From NCBI GenBank assembly GCA_028564705.1, contig JAPXFQ010002128.1, forward strand, positions 434,001-498,000: a stretch of DNA of 64,000 bases. The letters run 5' to 3'. The notes under the pieces were generated by a model, which was not told the DNA's origin, ran no database searches, and saw nothing but the letters and a program-made list of their open reading frames with translations. Source of the stretch: Apricaphanius iberus (Eukaryota; Chordata; Actinopteri; Cyprinodontiformes; Aphaniidae). Positions 36,045-46,828 of the stretch are shown one piece after another. Made by a program: the position numbers and the translations under genes. Position 1 is the first letter of the stretch. Each line of letters opens with the position of its first letter.

Positions 36045-36084
36045 TTCATTTTCCAGCAGGTGCCAAGTCCTGCTGGAAAATGAA
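36045..36084. repeat. Perfect 16-bp inverted repeat with 8-base loop
   Basis: TTCATTTTCCAGCAGG (36045-36060) is the exact reverse complement of 36069-36084. The loop is TGCCAAGT. The right arm is normal Tc1-family sequence. The left arm replaces what should be different family sequence, so the hairpin arose at a rearrangement junction. Confidence 0.95.
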
Positions 36085-36225
36085 GACAGCATCTCAATAA
36101 AGCTCGTCTGTGGAAGGAAGCATGAGGAGCTCATCCCAGGAGGAGGAGTAATCCCAGCTGTTGGTTCACTTTTTTTCTTCCATGTTTTTCCCTTCCATAT
36201 AACTTTCTGTTAATGTGCTTTGGTT

Positions 36226-36375
36226 CAATTCAATTCACTTTTATTTATATAGCGCCAATTCACAACAGAAGTCATTTCAATACAGTTATGCAAACATTCC
36301 AATCAGTTAAGTTTTTCTATGTAAGGAATCCCAGCAGATTGCGATGAGTCATTGACGTGAGGTTGTGCCGGGATA
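36226..36375 (-). mobile_element. L2 3' tail insertion (copy E) inside Tc1
   Basis: CAATTCAATTCACTTTTATT and TATAGCGCCAATTCACAAC give the L2 tail. The adjoining 3' region runs to GAGGTTGTGCCGGGATAA. Tc1 family sequence stops before it and resumes after it (CACTTTGAGAACATC). Confidence 0.8.
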
Positions 36376-37018
36376 AAAGCACTTTGAGAACATCAAACCT
36401 CTTTTGCAGTTACGTTTCAAGGCTTTCCCTCCTTATGGAGTGTCAACTATGGTTTTCTGCACAACTGTCAGGTCAGCAGTGTTCTCCATTGTGATTCCTA
36501 CTATACCAGACTGAGACCTTTCAAAGGCTAAGGAACCCGTTGCAGGTGTTTTGGATTAATTATATGATAAAAGTGAGCCTACAACAATGAACCGTTCACA
36601 ATATTTTCATTTCCTAAGATTTTGACTTTGAAGTTTTCATAAGATGTAAGTCATGATCATCAGAGTTATAACACATAAAGGCTTTAATATCTCCCCTTGC
36701 ATGCAATGAGTCTAAATCATATATTAGTTTCCCCTTTTAAGGAAAATAACTTTAGCACAATATTCAAATTTTTTAAGTTTTACCTTTATGTTGAAGAATT
36801 ATGACCGTCAATTTTAAGAGCAGGTCTGTCCAAATTGCAGCCTTTAAACCATTTATGTTCCTAGGAATTTTTGCACTGTCCAAAAATGCAATATTCTTTC
36901 CAAACAGATATGACATGCCTCCATCCTGAGTATGCTACGAGCCAGGGCATCCCTCAGTCTCTGCACCAGTGTCATTTTGAATTTGTTGTTGCCATTTCTC
37001 CCCTTTTTGTAATTTAAC

Positions 37019-37473
37019 TTAAAGGAGATATATTATGCCTGTTTTTGAATAAGTAAGGCCTATGGTTTGTACAGAACATTTAAATAAAGTTCTTTGCACA
37101 AAATCACTCACACATAAAGTAATCTCACCAGCTCAATTCTTGAGAGTTAGTCCATTTTGGAATGAGCTGTTTAGAGCGTTCTGTCACTTTTATGCTAATT
37201 AGTGGTTGCGGACCACGCCCACCCCAGTGACTAGACTGAGGGTTTACCACACATGAGAACGGCAAGACATTGGAGGGCAAGTTCTGACAGGTGAGTGACA
37301 GTCTTATGCAAATTCTACTTATTGTGACATCAAAGTAAGACACTTTTTCAAATGGTCTTTAGAAGCATACGTTTTCAGACAGCAACATTTAAAAAAAGAT
37401 TGATGGTTTTCATTAATTTATTTTAGTGTTAATAGAAAAAGAAAAATGAAAAGGTACACAATATGTGCCCTTT
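37019..37473. mobile_element. TTAA-type MITE with degenerate terminal repeats
   Basis: The left end is TTAAAGGAGATATATTATGC. The right end, reverse-complemented, begins AAAGGGCACATATTGTG. The same kind of terminus is found at 52764 (TTAAAGGGCAGATATAATGC, reverse-complemented). TTAA at the left fits piggyBac-like target use. The right side has mutated (TTTCG). There is no coding capacity. Confidence 0.5.
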
Positions 37474-38580
37474 CGATCAAAAGCTGGTGTGAAAAAGAAA
37501 ACGCTTCCCCAAATTTTTTCCCTTTATGCTTTAGCATACGTTCTACTTATTTTAAGACCAGCTCCAATCATCTTTTGAGCTATTTTTAAATGTTTTCAGT
37601 GGTCTTTAAATTATCATTATGCTGTTTTAACCTAAAGTCACAAAACCCATGCCGTTTCTACGACTTATATTCTGCAAGCAGCAGTAGCTCATTAACAATT
37701 CACCTGTGTTGTTGGCGCATAGTTTTTATGGCCTTTATTATTGTGTTGGACAAACCACTTTATCAGACCCTTATGGATTTAAAAAGATGTTTTTATTTGA
37801 GATGGATCGGTTTTGTCCCGTTTATTGGACAGCAGCTCGGTATGTCGTTGCGGATGTGTTTAGGTGTGGGTGTGTCTTTGTTGGCAAAAGTGCATACATT
37901 GTATGCTTACAGTTATAATGGTATCCGTGATTGGTATATACTAGAATCACAAGACTCTTAGCTTTCGAATTATATAAAACATGTACAAGTACTTCTCAAA
38001 AGCCTGAGCGGTTGGTTGGAGCGGAGCAGCAGCTTGTGGCCCAACTAGTGGAGTTGCTATATCACAAAAGCAATCTGTTTTAGATGGCGTTTTAATGTCT
38101 GCTAAAAATAGACAGATATTTGAATGCAGATATACTCAGAAATTCAATTTTAAGCTTAATTTTCTTAAGATATGTCCTCCAGCATCAGAAAAATGCATAA
38201 AAACAAGATAACAAGAAAAACACGATTTTAATTCGAGTGGGTCTTTAATTAAGACAAAAGTGCATCATCCTTTTTATTTTTTTTACACATCCATTTTGTT
38301 TGTCTCATTTGTTATTTTATGTACAGTTTATTTTTGAATATGTAACAAGAGGAAAATAAAATGTTTTTTGTGTTTAAAATCCTTTTTTTTTTACAGGCCA
38401 TCAAATACTTTCAACTTGGGATGTTTTGCTTTACAGGGAAAAGGTTTGGACACCCCCGCCTTAAAACCATGAGAGAGTACAGCAGCACTGGATCTGGACC
38501 CACACGCCCATGGGATCATGACCCAGCAAACTCTGTCTTGCCATCTCACTGGCTTCCCAGGACTCAGCCCAATCATCAAG
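37474..38580. other. Non-coding, no feature recognised
   Basis: The plus-strand frame at 37590-37961 (123 codons) is hydrophobic and serine-rich with no recognised domain, and an overlapping frame is equally long, so I do not call a gene. The rest is AT-rich. Confidence 0.4.
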
Positions 38581-38589
38581 CCACAGTAT

Positions 38590-39000
38590 GAGCCAGCCAG
38601 AGGACACCGCTGTATAATGGTCTCATTAGAACAAATGATTAAAGCCCAACTGAAATGTGCTAAATGCCTGTGTCACTGAAGTGGCCTTTAAACAGGCATA
38701 AATAAACAAGAGTTATGCTGAAGGTTTGGGTGTGCACCCTGGCAGTATAATAAATTACAGGGTAATGATATTAAAAGCACAGAGTCGTTAAGATGCCAAA
38801 CGGGGGATGCCATAAATCCAGACGCGGGCTCCCACTGGCTGTCCCCAAGCCGAGTAATTAAAGCAGATTTATGAGGCGCATTACATCAGTGCTAGATAGT
38901 TCATATATCGGCCTCCTTTATTGGACAGCCTGACAGTCGCCAAAAAAAATTGTTTCAAGTTCCTGGCCCCTCGCAGCTGAGAGGCCTCTCCCAGCACTCC
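38590..39000. promoter_or_regulatory. Candidate conserved non-coding element
   Basis: This is the longest repeat-free, evenly composed block in the window. It has stacked developmental-type motifs: AAATGATTAAAGC near 38633, GGTAATGATATTAAAAGC near 38762, GAGTAATTAAAGCAGATTTA near 38852, CCTTTATTGGACAG near 38915. No open frame spans it. It looks like a vertebrate enhancer-type conserved element, but conservation itself cannot be seen from one genome. Confidence 0.38.
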
Positions 39001-39839
39001 ATCTTTTGTTGTGTCAGTCCTGCGTAGTCGTGATGGATGGAGCAGTCCACTCCTCAGTCACTCCCCTCACTTGTTCAGCAGCCCCCCCCACTGTACCCCC
39101 ACCCCACTATCCCTTCGTCAATGGAAGACTTGTGACAGTACCAAATAGCTTTATCGTCACTTGGCAGCTATTTCACACCCTCCCTGCCTCCTCAGTGAGG
39201 GAAGACAAAGAGCGCAGACACAAGTGAGATGGACAGCACAGAAGAGAGAAAGGGATTGAACAAAAGAGTGAAAAGGGAAGTGGGAGAACTGCAGTCAGAA
39301 ATGCAAAGAATGGTATTCTTGTTTTACACCCTAAATATATCTAATAGTGTTGGATAAATAAGCTGAACTGACAGAAAAACAGATTGACCGCCTATGATTA
39401 AATACTGTAAGGGAAGCTCTTTAATCAGCATTCTGAGTCTCAATTCAGATGCTATAAAATCCTTGAAATTTCTTGGCTGAGTGCAACTTTGTGTGAGTTG
39501 TTCAAATGGTCCACACTGCAGTCTTAACAGTGGAGTAGGGGATCTTTGAAAAGCTCTTCAGCAGGCTGTATTTCGAAAAAAAGAAAGAGTTTAACCCATT
39601 CTTCAGGCTCCCTCCCTAAGCCAAGCTTCTGTAGAACAGAAAAATGCAATTTTGTGTTCCTGAGGGTTCATGCAGAGACTAGCACTGTGCAGCCTTGATC
39701 AGCTAACGGTCTCATACCTCATTCACAGTTAATAAAAAAAGCAAAATTATTATCAACATAAACAACTAATTTGATTAAGTTATATTTATCTGTACATTAA
39801 ATTACAAGCTACACTTTTCACTGTTCTTTTGATATGTTC

Positions 39840-40140
39840 AAAGTAATCTTGAGCGAGCAAGAAGAGCTGATTGCAGTTAAAGTGTGTTCAGACCAAAATC
39901 TGCTGCACGCCCCTACTTGGACTCTTGATCTTTCGCACCGCAGTGTGTGTAGAAAGCGAAGTAGATGCCCGTGAAAATATGTAAATTTCACGAGTCGAGC
40001 CAGGGACACCAGCCCCTCAACGCATCTGTAAATGGGGCCTGTCCGCCCAGTTTAAGGAGCTGTTGTACCGCATAGGTCTAAGCTTCGCCCACCAAGACAC
40101 CAACTATACGCGGGAGCCCCCCTTCATTTACAACAGGAAA
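39840..40140. repeat. Decayed dispersed repeat, class uncertain
   Basis: The GC-richer block contains GCACGCCCCTACTTGGACTC, CCGTGAAAATATGTAAATTT and CAACGCATCTGTAAATGGGG. These recall a coding-derived fish DNA-transposon repeat, possibly Harbinger-type. The 63-codon minus frame at 39818-40009 is part of it. Ends and duplication were not found. Confidence 0.25.
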
Positions 40141-41343
40141 ATTTCCCCTCAGGAACTAATAAAATACTTGACTAAAATTATGTTGCATATATTTTGTTTG
40201 TTTGTTTAACATCAGTGGAGAAGTCAGTCTTTGTAAGTGTAAATGCGTAAACTGTAAACAGTGAGAAGGAGAAAGGATTCTGTGTATCTCCTGACGGCAA
40301 GAGATGCTAAAATGACCAATGTGTACAGGCAGAGATCGCTACATACTGTCAAAAAGTAATTATACTTTTGTTCTCACCACATATACAACCTACATGGCTG
40401 TACACGCCATAATGCTTCTGTGGTTAAAATCATTCTAGCACCTCAATAAAACCACTGTGCTCCTTAGCTGGTGATGAACCTTAAACTCTCCCACACAAAA
40501 CATGGTCCCACAGCCAGACAACTTAATCATTTTGACAGTATGTAATTTTAATTGCTCCTACAATTAAGTTGCTTATTAGCAGGAATCAGGTCATAAATCA
40601 TTTTAAACACTGTTGCATATATATTTTCTTTCATAAAAAAATTTTTTTCACCGCTGCAAGTGCAAGGCGAGGTTCAGATATAGTAAATCTCATTTGTGAA
40701 AGATGAAAATAGAAACAAATTGAGAAGAGCTGAAGGTGTTGACATCACTACAATTCTTCAAAATTAGTACTTTCAAACAAAACATTTTCGTTAATGTGAA
40801 GGGATAAAACATATGTCAGTGAGCAGTCATAGAAATCTGAAGGGGTCTCTGTTATCTTAAAATAACAGTTGACAAGTCAACTCATAGGTCTAACATCTTT
40901 AGTCGGGTGTGGTGGTACACCTCTTTGTATTTGAACTTCTCAGTATAGACCAGTCGGTCTGGTGTGCACGCACATTCAAGTTTCCAAGTGAAATCATAAC
41001 TGCGTTGCACTTTAGCCAGCAATAGATGCACCTTTGTAAACAAACAGCACATGTCAGCCTTCTGCTTGCAGATGTTATGATCGGTGACTCTTGCCTGCTT
41101 CTATAAGGAAAGCCCCCATGTGGGAGCACATCGGCTTCCCTGTGTTAACCCTTTAGGTCCCAGAGTTTTTCAAGAAAATATTAAATTTTGATATCACTAT
41201 TTCAAAAGGCCGTAGCTTTAACATGGTTATAGAAAAATCTTCAGTATAAGCCACTTTGTTGAGAGCAATTCCACTCATCTATCTATTTATATTTTCTACA
41301 TATATATTTTATTTTAATAAACACTTTTCTTCAATAACAGGTG
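40141..41343. other. Non-coding, no feature recognised
   Basis: The mixed block at 40899-41129 has GC-richer composition and a 76-codon minus frame without recognised motifs. It may be an unidentified repeat. Nothing else is supported. Confidence 0.4.
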
Positions 41344-41473
41344 GGCATATCCAGGGCCACCTTAACCAGCTGATGGGCCCCGGGGCAGAGAGGCTAAGTA
41401 TCCCCCCCACAGCCCCTGTACTGTTTATGTGTGTGTTTATATACACAGCTTCTATATATCTGTGTGTAGATAG

Positions 41474-41584
<111 letters not shown>

Positions 41585-42286
41585 GTCTGTAAGATATTAT
41601 AGTATTTCATAATATCTCTGGTACCATACATACAGTATAACAATAGCATATATCTGTATCAAATTTATAGCAATGATATGGCCCACAGAAACTTCATTTT
41701 CAAAAATAGGAACCTTCTTTTGAACCTGAATTGAACCTGCAGGATGACTTTCTGTCCCTATGGATGGATCAGACTCAGCCGTGACCTCTCCTGTATAAAG
41801 CTAAGATTAAAATACAAGTTTGGGTGTTTTATTTCAGATGCACAAAGATTCATACAGTAATCTATCACTGTGCAAACGTTGCTTCACTGTGCTAACTTTG
41901 CTTAATAAACAGCATATCATCATTCAGCAGCTCACAACAAAGGCTTAACTTACCTTCTTAGTTGTAGCTGGACATTTATAAAATCTTTTAGTGATGCTGG
42001 AATTTATGTGACCAGGATAATCCGATATTGTTGCTCACTGTTTTCCTTTGCAGGTCCTGAAGCGATCGGGTTAAAAACACCATAGCTAATGCTAACGTTA
42101 CTGAAATGTCAGAAAACGTTCAACCGTAGAGTTTGTACTAGTAGCAATTTAATTCCAGTGATCTAAAATTAGAATTGGTCCTAGTAAGAGTTCTGTTGGC
42201 CCTATGCACAATGTTAATTCTGGATAGGAATAATGTGTTTTTGATAGGAGCCACTGTAAACCCCACACACATGAATAGGAAATGTG

Positions 42287-42314
42287 ATGTAATTTTTCCT
42301 AGGAAAAATTACAT
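42287..42314. repeat. Perfect 28-bp palindrome, no spacer
   Basis: ATGTAATTTTTCCT (42287-42300) is followed at once by its exact reverse complement (42301-42314). It lies inside the hAT element and can form a cruciform with no loop spacer. Confidence 0.97.
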
Positions 42315-42387
42315 TTTGGATATCCCTAATGTAAATTTATCCAAAGACAAATTGATTTATGAATATCTAGAATTTTATTTTCTCCTT

Positions 42388-42889
42388 CACTCAAAAAAAT
42401 CCAAACACTTCCACCCAACTGATTTGGGTTGATTTAGCAATAATCAATTTTGTTGAGTGAACTAAATGTAAACATGTTGGGTCAACCTAATACATTTAGG
42501 TTGCTATAAGGCACAAAAATAAACAGCAGGGGGTGGGCTCAAACTCAGAAAAGGGCCTCTGTTTTCTGAGCACCTGCACTAACTTTGCTACACGATAACT
42601 CAAAAATGTTCTATTTAATAATATAGGTATTACTTCATTTGCAGTGTTAACTAAAAAATACTATAATATAAATACCTGCCAGTTCCCTTTTTCATGAAAA
42701 AAGTGAAGGAATTATATTACTGAAATCATTATAATAATGTTTAGTTAACACTGGAAATGAAGTTGTGCCTTACAGCAACCTAAATGTATTAGGTTGACCT
42801 AAAATGTTTACATTTAGTTCGCTCAAAGAAATTCATTATTGCTTAATCAACCCAATCAGTTGGGTGGAATTTTTTTATTTTTTTGAGTG
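42388..42889. mobile_element. Foldback MITE with about 125-bp inverted arms
   Basis: The left arm starts CACTCAAAAAAATCC and the right arm ends ATTTTTTTGAGTG. Arm sequence such as CAACCTAATACATTTAGGTT is present on both sides in inverted orientation, and arms extend from 42388 to about 42514 and from about 42765 to 42889. The centre is unrelated. Such long-armed elements with (T)ACACT-type ends are common non-autonomous fish transposons. A TA duplication is only half visible (TT at the left, TA at the right). Confidence 0.85.
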
Positions 42890-42959
42890 TAGGAAGAATT
42901 GATTTGTAGACATCTGGAATACGTATCCAGTCTACTATTAAATGTTAAATCGGCTTGCC

Positions 42960-43196
42960 CTACATCCTCCCCTGCAGTTCCCTGCTGTGTGGACTGCTCC
43001 GTGCGTTCCTTGCAAGTGCTGCATCATTCTTTCTGCCCGGTGTGTCAGTGAGCAAGCTATGTCCATTTTCTTTATTAGTTGACTTAAAGTATTGTGTCAG
43101 CTTAGGTATTTTCTTTCTCACTTCTTTGTCTCGAAGCTCCTTCTCACGAAGCGCTTTCCGTTTCTGAGCACCGCTCTCAAATTTCTTCCCCAACAT
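42960..43196 (-). pseudogene. hAT transposase N-terminal scrap
   Basis: The 78-codon minus frame begins MLGKKFESGAQKRKALREKE and continues through IPKLTQYFKS. A basic SGAQKRK stretch and then K.PKLT.FF is the usual start of hAT transposases and their relatives with TTF/ZMYM-type zinc fingers. The zinc finger, RNase-H-like catalytic fold and dimerisation domain are absent. The remaining C-terminal half (SLLTDTPGRKNDAALARNAR) is unfamiliar. The frame is intact but far too short, and it lies about 280 bp from the right end of the element, as expected for an N-terminus. Confidence 0.65.
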
Positions 43197-43487
43197 TTTT
43201 CCACATTTCTTTATATCTAGAGGACCACACCCTGAAATTCATCTGAATTGCTCGATTTGTGAGCTCATGGTGCAACGGGAACTTTAGAGGCCACGTGGGT
43301 GATGTAGGTCACTTGTAATTTGAATCAGTCAGCAGTCTTAAGTTAGCATATAAGATGATCGACAGAAAACCTGACAAGTAATAAAGCAATGTTTTTTTTT
43401 AACCTGAAATGACAGGCCCCTATATCATAATAGATCCCTGGCCACTGACCCGGTTGGCCCGTGCATTAAGGCGGCCTTGGGCATATC

Positions 43488-45395
43488 CCCAATCTCTTGT
43501 TATAAAGTAGTACCCTGATTAAATTAGTAGTCATATCTGCAGCTGTGGCTCATTAAAGTCAGCAACATTGCTTGTTGCAATATTGTCACTTTGACCCTTA
43601 AAAGGTTAAAAAAAAAAACACATCGTCATTTTAACTGCTGATCCACTTCCTGCAGCATCTGTGGTTGCTGTTAGCTTGTATCATTGAGAGTCAGTCTGTT
43701 CACAAATTTTAGATTACATTCCATTTAAAAAGAAAAAAAAGAAGTCAATTATTGTTTTTGTGGACTCTGTAAAATCACCAGCCTGTCGGCATATCAAGTC
43801 CACATATCACCCCCCCCAAAAAATAAAAAAAAACCAAAAAACGGCACTACTTATCTGAGTGCATTTTGTGCTGCTGACAAGGCTGGACTTAATTTCTGCT
43901 TCGACTGTAAAAAATGATTTGACGGTGCATAACAGAATATCGAAGCAAAGATCAGGTGAATACGGCGGCTCCTCCTGAACTAGCAGCAGGCTCCGCTTTA
44001 CATAAACAGGATCTGTATATTACAAGTCTTGTCTAATTTCTGCTCCTTATCAACTTTGTTGAAAGAATGATTTCAAAGCTTAGAAGCAGCGTGATATGGA
44101 TTGTTAAAGAAACAGTAAAATTATATATATGCCACCCCAATAAATATGTTAGCTTGGCAATGTTTCAGACATTAATCCTCCAATGGTCTGTCTTTGCTCT
44201 GTGGAAAGTGCTGCAGCAAGCACATAGCTTTATGCGTATTCTCCATGTGTGCGTGTACATTTTTATAGTTTCTTCTGTGTCATGTCGACATTAAAATCTA
44301 TAGTTTTCTATTGACTGAGCTCGCAGGTCGTCACTTCTGGTCTGGCAGAGGTTAAACTTTCTTACAAAAGACTCCAAATCCAAAATAATTTATGCATGAA
44401 TACCTTTTTTTTTTAAAGCCATCTTAATATGTTTGCCGAAACAGAGGTTAAAGGCAGGCTCTAACCTGCAACCTGCTCTTTAAATGTCATTACACAAACA
44501 ATTTTTTTTTTTACTTTGTTCCTTGACAGTACCAAAAACTAACTAAACCACAAAACTGAATCATGGTAGTACCTAACCAAGAATTTTGGTGTACTGTTAC
44601 TCCCGTGATTTTTACCAACAGTTCAATCATGTTTAAGGTTTTTGAAACACCTTCTTCACACCTGTTCAGACCTAAAAGTTTACCGTTACAAAATGTAGAA
44701 AAATGATAGTAGCAAAAAATGTAGTAGTGGTTTTACCACAAGACCAAAAAAATCAAATAAAAAAAACAGTACAGTTAATTGTGTTAATATGGACACTTGT
44801 GCTTTCCATGCACATAAACAAACCCACTTTCCAGCTTTGTGTATCTCTACAGGTGTTCCCCAGAGAAGCTCTAAGTTCTCCTCTAACCACCAGTGTCAGT
44901 TTGGAAGCTCTGTGTAACCCACATCTCTGTCCTACTACAGTATATTAACCACTTTGACAGGTGTTCCTTTCTGGTATCCATAGGATGTGTGCGTGAGAAT
45001 TAAGGTGGGGGCATATAGCTTGTAGAATAAAATGTCTGCTTCATTCAGCTATCAAACGAGTTTAATCAATGTTGTTGAGATAGTATTTCAAACTTCCTAC
45101 TCATGTCCTACACTTGAATTTCAGCTAAAAATATTTCAGCAGAACAATGCAACTTGCTTCCATTTAGCATCTAATGGTATCTGCTTCAAATCTTCCTATT
45201 GGCACTAAAATACAGGGATTTATTTTACAGACTTTAGCTAGATAGCATCACCTTTGAGTGATTTTCTCGTAAAAAATCCACACCAGTAGCATCAAACACA
45301 CGCGGAAACGATGACTTTCATCCTGGATCGTAAGCTAGCTCATTTGCTAACTTTGCTAGCGCTAGCTGTCAGTTAAACTGCTTTAAAATATATTC
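43488..45395. other. Non-coding, no feature recognised
   Basis: AT-rich with short A and T runs. A cluster of GCTAGC-like motifs occurs at 45330-45370. I recognise no transposon ends, gene or RNA. Confidence 0.4.
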
Positions 45396-45403
45396 CTCAC
45401 TGG

Positions 45404-46820
45404 CAGTGTTGGGGAGAATAAATTCTAAATGTATTTAGTTACAGAATACTGAATCCCTACTTTAAAATTTATTTTGTAATATATTCCGTTACTTTGCTGA
45501 GTTCTGGTACTGTATTCTAAATACTTGGAATACTCCCCCTTTAATACTGAATTTAAGTCTATGAAATGTCACACAAAAAAAAAGAAGAAAAACGAAAAAA
45601 TATAAAGTAGGCTATTTAATTATTTTTCGCACAACACTGCTACCTCTAAGCGACCAAAACCAACCAACCAAACAAACAAACTGTTTTTTAGCAGTAATAT
45701 CTATTTGCATTTTATTAGATTTTATATTTAGTCATTTGAAAATACGTTTAACTGTTTATCAGCCACAGCCAATTACGTTATTTGGGACTTTCTGTTATAA
45801 ATATGCAAAGTATTGTAAACTGACATTGCACTACAAATGGAAAGCTTTTATCATTGTAGTTATAATTTTGAACTGAATGTGAATTGAATTGACTTTTTTG
45901 GAATCCCATCACAACAACATGTATTCAAGCTAATGTCATGTCAGATTCAATCACCTATAACTAACACGATACAGGCCCTGTCAAATAATGGACCAAAAAA
46001 AAGTGGTAGAGGAGTTTTTTTTTTTTTTGTACATCGTTGCAGTGTCTTTTAATATTTTAGTGACTTTCACATACTTTGAAAGGATGGCCAGCCGGATGTT
46101 TTGTGTTTCTAGTTTGCTGTTGACATTGTTGATGTGCGGGAGTGTAGTTTCTTGAGACCCACCAGCAGAAGTTTATACAAAAATGTAAGAATTTTCCCAC
46201 CTGGATCAGCACTAACCTTTGCAAAAGTATTTTAGGTGGTAATATGAATATGCTGTTTCATTCATTGATGCCGAATTACTGCTGGACCAGCATTCTCTGA
46301 AGTTTGCCAGCAGACTTCGCCTTTTGACACCAGAAGCATTGCGGTGCAACTCTATGACTAGTGTTGCCAGACTTGATCTTTGCCCACGTTTTAACCACCA
46401 TGGCTTTAGTTAGGCTTTTGTCAGGAATGCTTGAATGAAATCTAGCATCAGTTGAAAAAAAAATTAACTACGAGAGAGTGCCAGTGAATGCATAATTTGC
46501 CTTCACTGCTAGTAGGTTTATTTGGCGCTGGTTGTTGCTCCAATCCCCCCAGCTCCAGGTCTGAATCCATACCTGGCAACTCACGTTTACGCTGGTGTTT
46601 GCTAGACTGGAATGTTTTGGCCATAGGATATCTATGGTTTCGGGGTATTATGAGACAAAACGCGGAAACACACATTTCCCAAAACTTATATCTTCATCTT
46701 TCAGGTGGAAAGTGGAAAACAAACAAGTATTCCAATGGTATAACGAAAATAACTGTATTCCGAATACCGTGTTTAAAAATAGTAACTATAAAGGAATACA
46801 GTTACTCATACCCAACACTG
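45404..46820. mobile_element. Non-autonomous hAT element with 8-bp target duplication
   Basis: The left end is CAGTGTTGGGGAGAATAA, and the right end, reverse-complemented, is CAGTGTTGGGTATGAGTAAC. CTCACTGG flanks it at 45396-45403 and 46821-46828. The repeated GAATAC and GTTAC sub-terminal motifs on both sides are typical. The 1,417-bp interior has short frames on both strands near 46450-46890 without a recognisable transposase. The minus one at 46448-46675 (with PGMDSDLELGGLEQQPAPN) may be a transposase leader scrap. Confidence 0.9.
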
Positions 46821-46828
46821 CTCACTGG

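Larger units (their letters stand above)
35215..36786 (-). mobile_element. Tc1-like transposon with both ends, rearranged inside
   Basis: The left end reads CAGGGGAAACTTGAAAAATT, and the right end, reverse-complemented, reads AAGGTAAAACTTAAAAAATT. TA dinucleotides flank it at 35213-35214 and 36787-36788. Phrases of a known fish Tc1 family run in order from the left (35215-35640) and from the right (36060-36786) with the transposase on the minus strand. The middle, which would hold most of the transposase, is replaced by about 400 bp of unrelated A/T-rich sequence (35650-36044). A short hairpin marks the right junction. An L2 tail is inserted at 36226-36375. It is non-functional. Confidence 0.85.

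Noticed and set aside
37590..37961. 123-codon hydrophobic frame
   Set aside because: No recognised family, an overlapping frame is nearly as long, and there is no splice context.
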